DNA of 7,037 nt, taken from positions 1 to 7,037 of the forward strand of contig JAGQND010000038.1 in the NCBI GenBank assembly GCA_020428265.1, given 5' to 3'. This stretch comes from Candidatus Saccharimonadota bacterium (lineage in GTDB: Bacteria > Patescibacteriota > Saccharimonadia > Saccharimonadales > Saccharimonadaceae). Made by a program: the position numbers and the translations under genes. This document shows positions 6,196-7,037 of the stretch, piece after piece. Within the stretch, counting starts at the first letter, position 1. The number at the start of each line of letters is the position of its first letter. The notes under the pieces were generated by a model. It worked only from the letters and a program-made list of their open reading frames with translations, was not told where the DNA came from and did not search any database.

Positions 6196-7037
6196 ATGCC
6201 TACAGGTAATTCCAAACTCTACAGCCTCGTCCTACTCATAGCCGATATTTTAGTCCTCCTCGGAGTATTCTCGCTCGCCTACATAGTGCGTGTGCAGTAC
6301 GACAGCCGCCCACTCCTCACACCCGTCTACGCCACAGATTACATACTAACTTTCCTCACTTTCCTACCATTCTGGCTCATCATCTTCGCCGCACTCGGGC
6401 TATACAACCGCCACACCTACAACCGCCGCTTGGTCGAGTGGAGCAAAATCGCCCTCGGCTCTTTCATCGGCATCCTAGTCATCATCGGCTGGGAATACGT
6501 CAGCGGCGAGCACTTTTTCCCCGCACGCTTAGTGGCATTTTACGCCCTCATTGGCTCGTTTAGCTTTTTACTTGTCGAGCGCGAAATTCTACGCACCGCA
6601 CGCGACATATTATATAAGTTCAACATCGGCATTCGCCGCGTACTCATCATCGGCAATTCCGACGCCACACGCGACATCGCCGAAAATCTATCACACACCG
6701 CCCGCAGCGGTTACCAAATTGTCGCACTTGCCGGCCCTGCCAAGTTTGTGCCTGTCGGCCTTCACGCCCAGCACTTCACCAACGTCGAGTCAGCACTTAA
6801 GTCCATCAAATCGCTCGGTATCAACACAATTATTCAAACAGATTTATACGACAGCGACGAGCGCAACCAGCGCATACTTGGCGCCGCGCAGTCGCACCAC
6901 ATAGACTACAATTTCATACCCGGCGAACCCGAGTTTTACACCGGCAAAAACACCGTCGACGTCTTTCTAGGCTATCCCATGATTACCGTCAGTCAAACTC
7001 CACTCATCGGCTGGGGCGCCATCGCCAAGGAAGTATT
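6196..7037 (+). CDS. Polyprenyl-phosphate glycosylphosphotransferase (3'-partial)
   Basis: The frame is open from the ATG at 6196 to the window end, giving 280 complete codons and no stop. Four membrane helices are visible at about residues 8-31, 47-69, 83-99 and 107-127. A Rossmann-like nucleotide-binding fold follows, beginning RRVLIIGNSDATRDIAENL (147-165), as in the CoA-binding-like domain of WbaP/WcaJ-type initiating transferases. The visible part ends SQTPLIGWGAIAKEV, which in this family immediately precedes the catalytic bacterial sugar transferase domain (PF02397), lying outside the window. The enzyme transfers a sugar phosphate from a nucleotide sugar to undecaprenyl phosphate at the inner leaflet, starting surface glycan synthesis. 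It is divergent from the ligase-like gene, which fits a shared pathway. The coding strand is unusually C-rich, favouring codons such as CTC and ATC. The family assignment rests on architecture because the catalytic residues are not visible. Confidence 0.85.
   Translation, partial: MPTGNSKLYSLVLLIADILVLLGVFSLAYIVRVQYDSRPLLTPVYATDYILTFLTFLPFWLIIFAALGLYNRHTYNRRLVEWSKIALGSFIGILVIIGWEYVSGEHFFPARLVAFYALIGSFSFLLVEREILRTARDILYKFNIGIRRVLIIGNSDATRDIAENLSHTARSGYQIVALAGPAKFVPVGLHAQHFTNVESALKSIKSLGINTIIQTDLYDSDERNQRILGAAQSHHIDYNFIPGEPEFYTGKNTVDVFLGYPMITVSQTPLIGWGAIAKEV

Noticed and set aside
5889..6209. 106-codon plus-strand frame antisense to the ligase-like gene
   Set aside because: His/Gln-rich shadow translation with no domain; it runs through the divergent promoter region.
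6551..6904. 117-codon frame inside the glycosylphosphotransferase gene
   Set aside because: Low-complexity Ser/Thr/Ala/Pro translation produced by the C-rich sequence; the other frame gives a coherent family match.

Overview
The window is almost wall-to-wall coding: six genes in 7,037 bases, with the longest non-coding gap about 50 bp and no RNA gene, insertion sequence, CRISPR array or gene-free stretch. The small compact genes, the cell-envelope content, and the membrane-anchored proteins joining a YoaR/VanW-type domain to a class A beta-lactamase fold suggest a Patescibacteria/CPR genome. Candidatus Saccharibacteria is my best guess. This is inference from gene style; no taxonomic marker gene is present. 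UGA acts as a stop (it ends the O-antigen-ligase-like gene), which argues against the UGA-recoding CPR lineages.

Layout. Bases 1-933 (+) hold the 3' part of a MacB/FtsX-type ABC transporter permease whose start lies outside the window. It converges, across a 17-bp gap, on a leftward block. That block, read right to left on the minus strand, contains an O-antigen-ligase-like polytopic membrane protein (4815-6146, possibly 6155) and a 111-residue LexA-type winged-helix protein lacking the autopeptidase domain (4523-4858), which overlaps the previous gene by 44 bp and has its own Shine-Dalgarno. Then come two tandem paralogous membrane-anchored serine-hydrolase-fold proteins (2782-4515 and 951-2741). 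From about 6160 the opposite strand takes over with a divergent gene (6196 to the window end, +), the N-terminal two thirds of a polyprenyl-phosphate glycosylphosphotransferase.

How they may work together. The glycosylphosphotransferase would load the first sugar phosphate onto a polyprenyl carrier, and the ligase/polymerase-like protein would act late in the same surface-glycan pathway. The two hydrolase-fold proteins would act outside the membrane on peptidoglycan. The LexA-like protein is a candidate local regulator. The window thus reads as a cell-envelope locus.

Most notable points. (1) Of the two tandem paralogs, one keeps the catalytic SxxK and SDN motifs and a KVG in place of KTG, while the other has lost all three yet keeps four cysteines at identical spacing, so it looks like a pseudoenzyme partner. 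(2) Four of the five genes whose start is visible have a near-perfect -10 box only 6-8 nt before the ATG and no convincing Shine-Dalgarno, as expected for leaderless mRNAs; the fifth gene, internal to an operon, has a Shine-Dalgarno. (3) A 28-bp exact direct repeat, 174 bp (58 codons) apart, lies in frame inside the ligase-like gene.
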